Origin: Enterococcus sp. BWR-S5
GTDB lineage: Bacteria > Bacillota > Bacilli > Lactobacillales > Enterococcaceae
Assembly: GCF_016745255.1 (NCBI RefSeq)
Contig: NZ_JADOEQ010000012.1
Span: forward strand, 96,038-160,037
DNA length: 64,000 nt
Direction of reading: 5' to 3'
In this document: piece after piece, positions 63,920 through 64,000 of the stretch
Numbering within the stretch: the first letter of the stretch is position 1
How the letters are laid out: each line of letters starts with the position of its first letter
Made by a program: the position numbers and the translations under genes
Notes under the pieces: generated by a model
What the model was told of the DNA's origin: nothing
Database searches by the model: none
The model's input: only the letters and a program-made list of their open reading frames with translations

Positions 63920-63945
63920 AAAAAAACCACGCGTACTGCGCGTGG
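63919..63945 (-). terminator. Minus-strand terminator
   Basis: Stem CCACGCG / CGCGTGG; the A8 at 63919-63926 is a T-run on the minus strand. It implies a minus-strand transcript coming from beyond the window end; 63946-64000 holds no clear coding sequence. Confidence 0.5.
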
Positions 63946-64000
63946 AAGAAGTAGCTTTAGCGATAAAACTCCTTTCGATATACTAGATAAAGGCTACCAA

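Overview
The window is chromosomal DNA of a low-GC Gram-positive coccus, most probably an Enterococcus. Pointers are the tmRNA tag AKNENNTFALAA (one residue from the enterococcal AKNENNSFALAA), EbsA and EbsC family genes, an LtaS lipoteichoic acid synthase, the tsaB-rimI-rimI-tsaD cluster, a T-box argS, class II galT, and AGGAGG-type ribosome binding sites. No rRNA, tRNA, CRISPR array or complete insertion sequence was seen.

About 1-11,800 is an accessory region. It holds small hypothetical genes, broken genes, a presumed Imm21-like immunity protein, a secreted beta-helix protein, an Amidase_5-type lysin and a few stand-alone enzymes (GNAT, histidine phosphatase, SDR). Three families of dispersed repeats run through it: a short core (CTCAAAAAGGAT, readable as SQKGSVTGPG), a ~110-130 bp segment in three copies, and a 47-codon membrane-protein gene in four copies, two of them broken. 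My reading is a decaying array of orphan toxin-tip and immunity cassettes whose parent toxin gene lies outside the window.

About 12,000-18,500 is core: a minus-strand SPFH / zinc-ribbon / TPM operon resembling B. subtilis ydjI-ydjG-ydjH, then plus-strand tsaB, two GNATs and tsaD. About 18,600-34,350 is a galactoside and oligosaccharide island: galK-galE-galT-galR on the minus strand; an AraC regulator, a GH65 phosphorylase and an esterase; and a second LacI regulator, a three-gene sugar ABC importer without its ATPase, and a GH36 alpha-galactosidase. The gal promoter and the ABC promoter share a TTTAGTAAA-type operator and each has a cre site, so galactosides are probably imported, split and sent through the Leloir pathway under common control with catabolite repression.

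About 34,450-57,800 is housekeeping with embedded regulation: T-box argS; a TetR gene with a perfect operator over its promoter, followed by an M23 peptidase; GrpB and HD proteins; a fluoride riboswitch driving a CLC-F antiporter; UPF0223 and an inositol monophosphatase; typA; an SRPBCC protein; a split ThrE-type exporter; a two-component system; an odd minus-strand pair (half permease plus ABC ATPase-like protein lacking Walker motifs); ltaS; an RlmI-like methyltransferase; ebsC; an RNase HI-like protein; ebsA; a free-Met-sulfoxide reductase; and a PhnB-like protein.

ssrA (tmRNA) at 57,933-58,294 marks the start of a second accessory region. Downstream lie three tandem minus-strand membrane proteins ending in P(H/Y)RKYK (the third broken), a putative toxin tail coupled to an SMI1/KNR4 immunity gene, and the C-terminal remnant of a tyrosine integrase. 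A ~71 bp direct repeat brackets this stretch. Two secreted proteins follow, one combining a ComEA-like helix-hairpin-helix domain with a leucine-rich C-terminal part.
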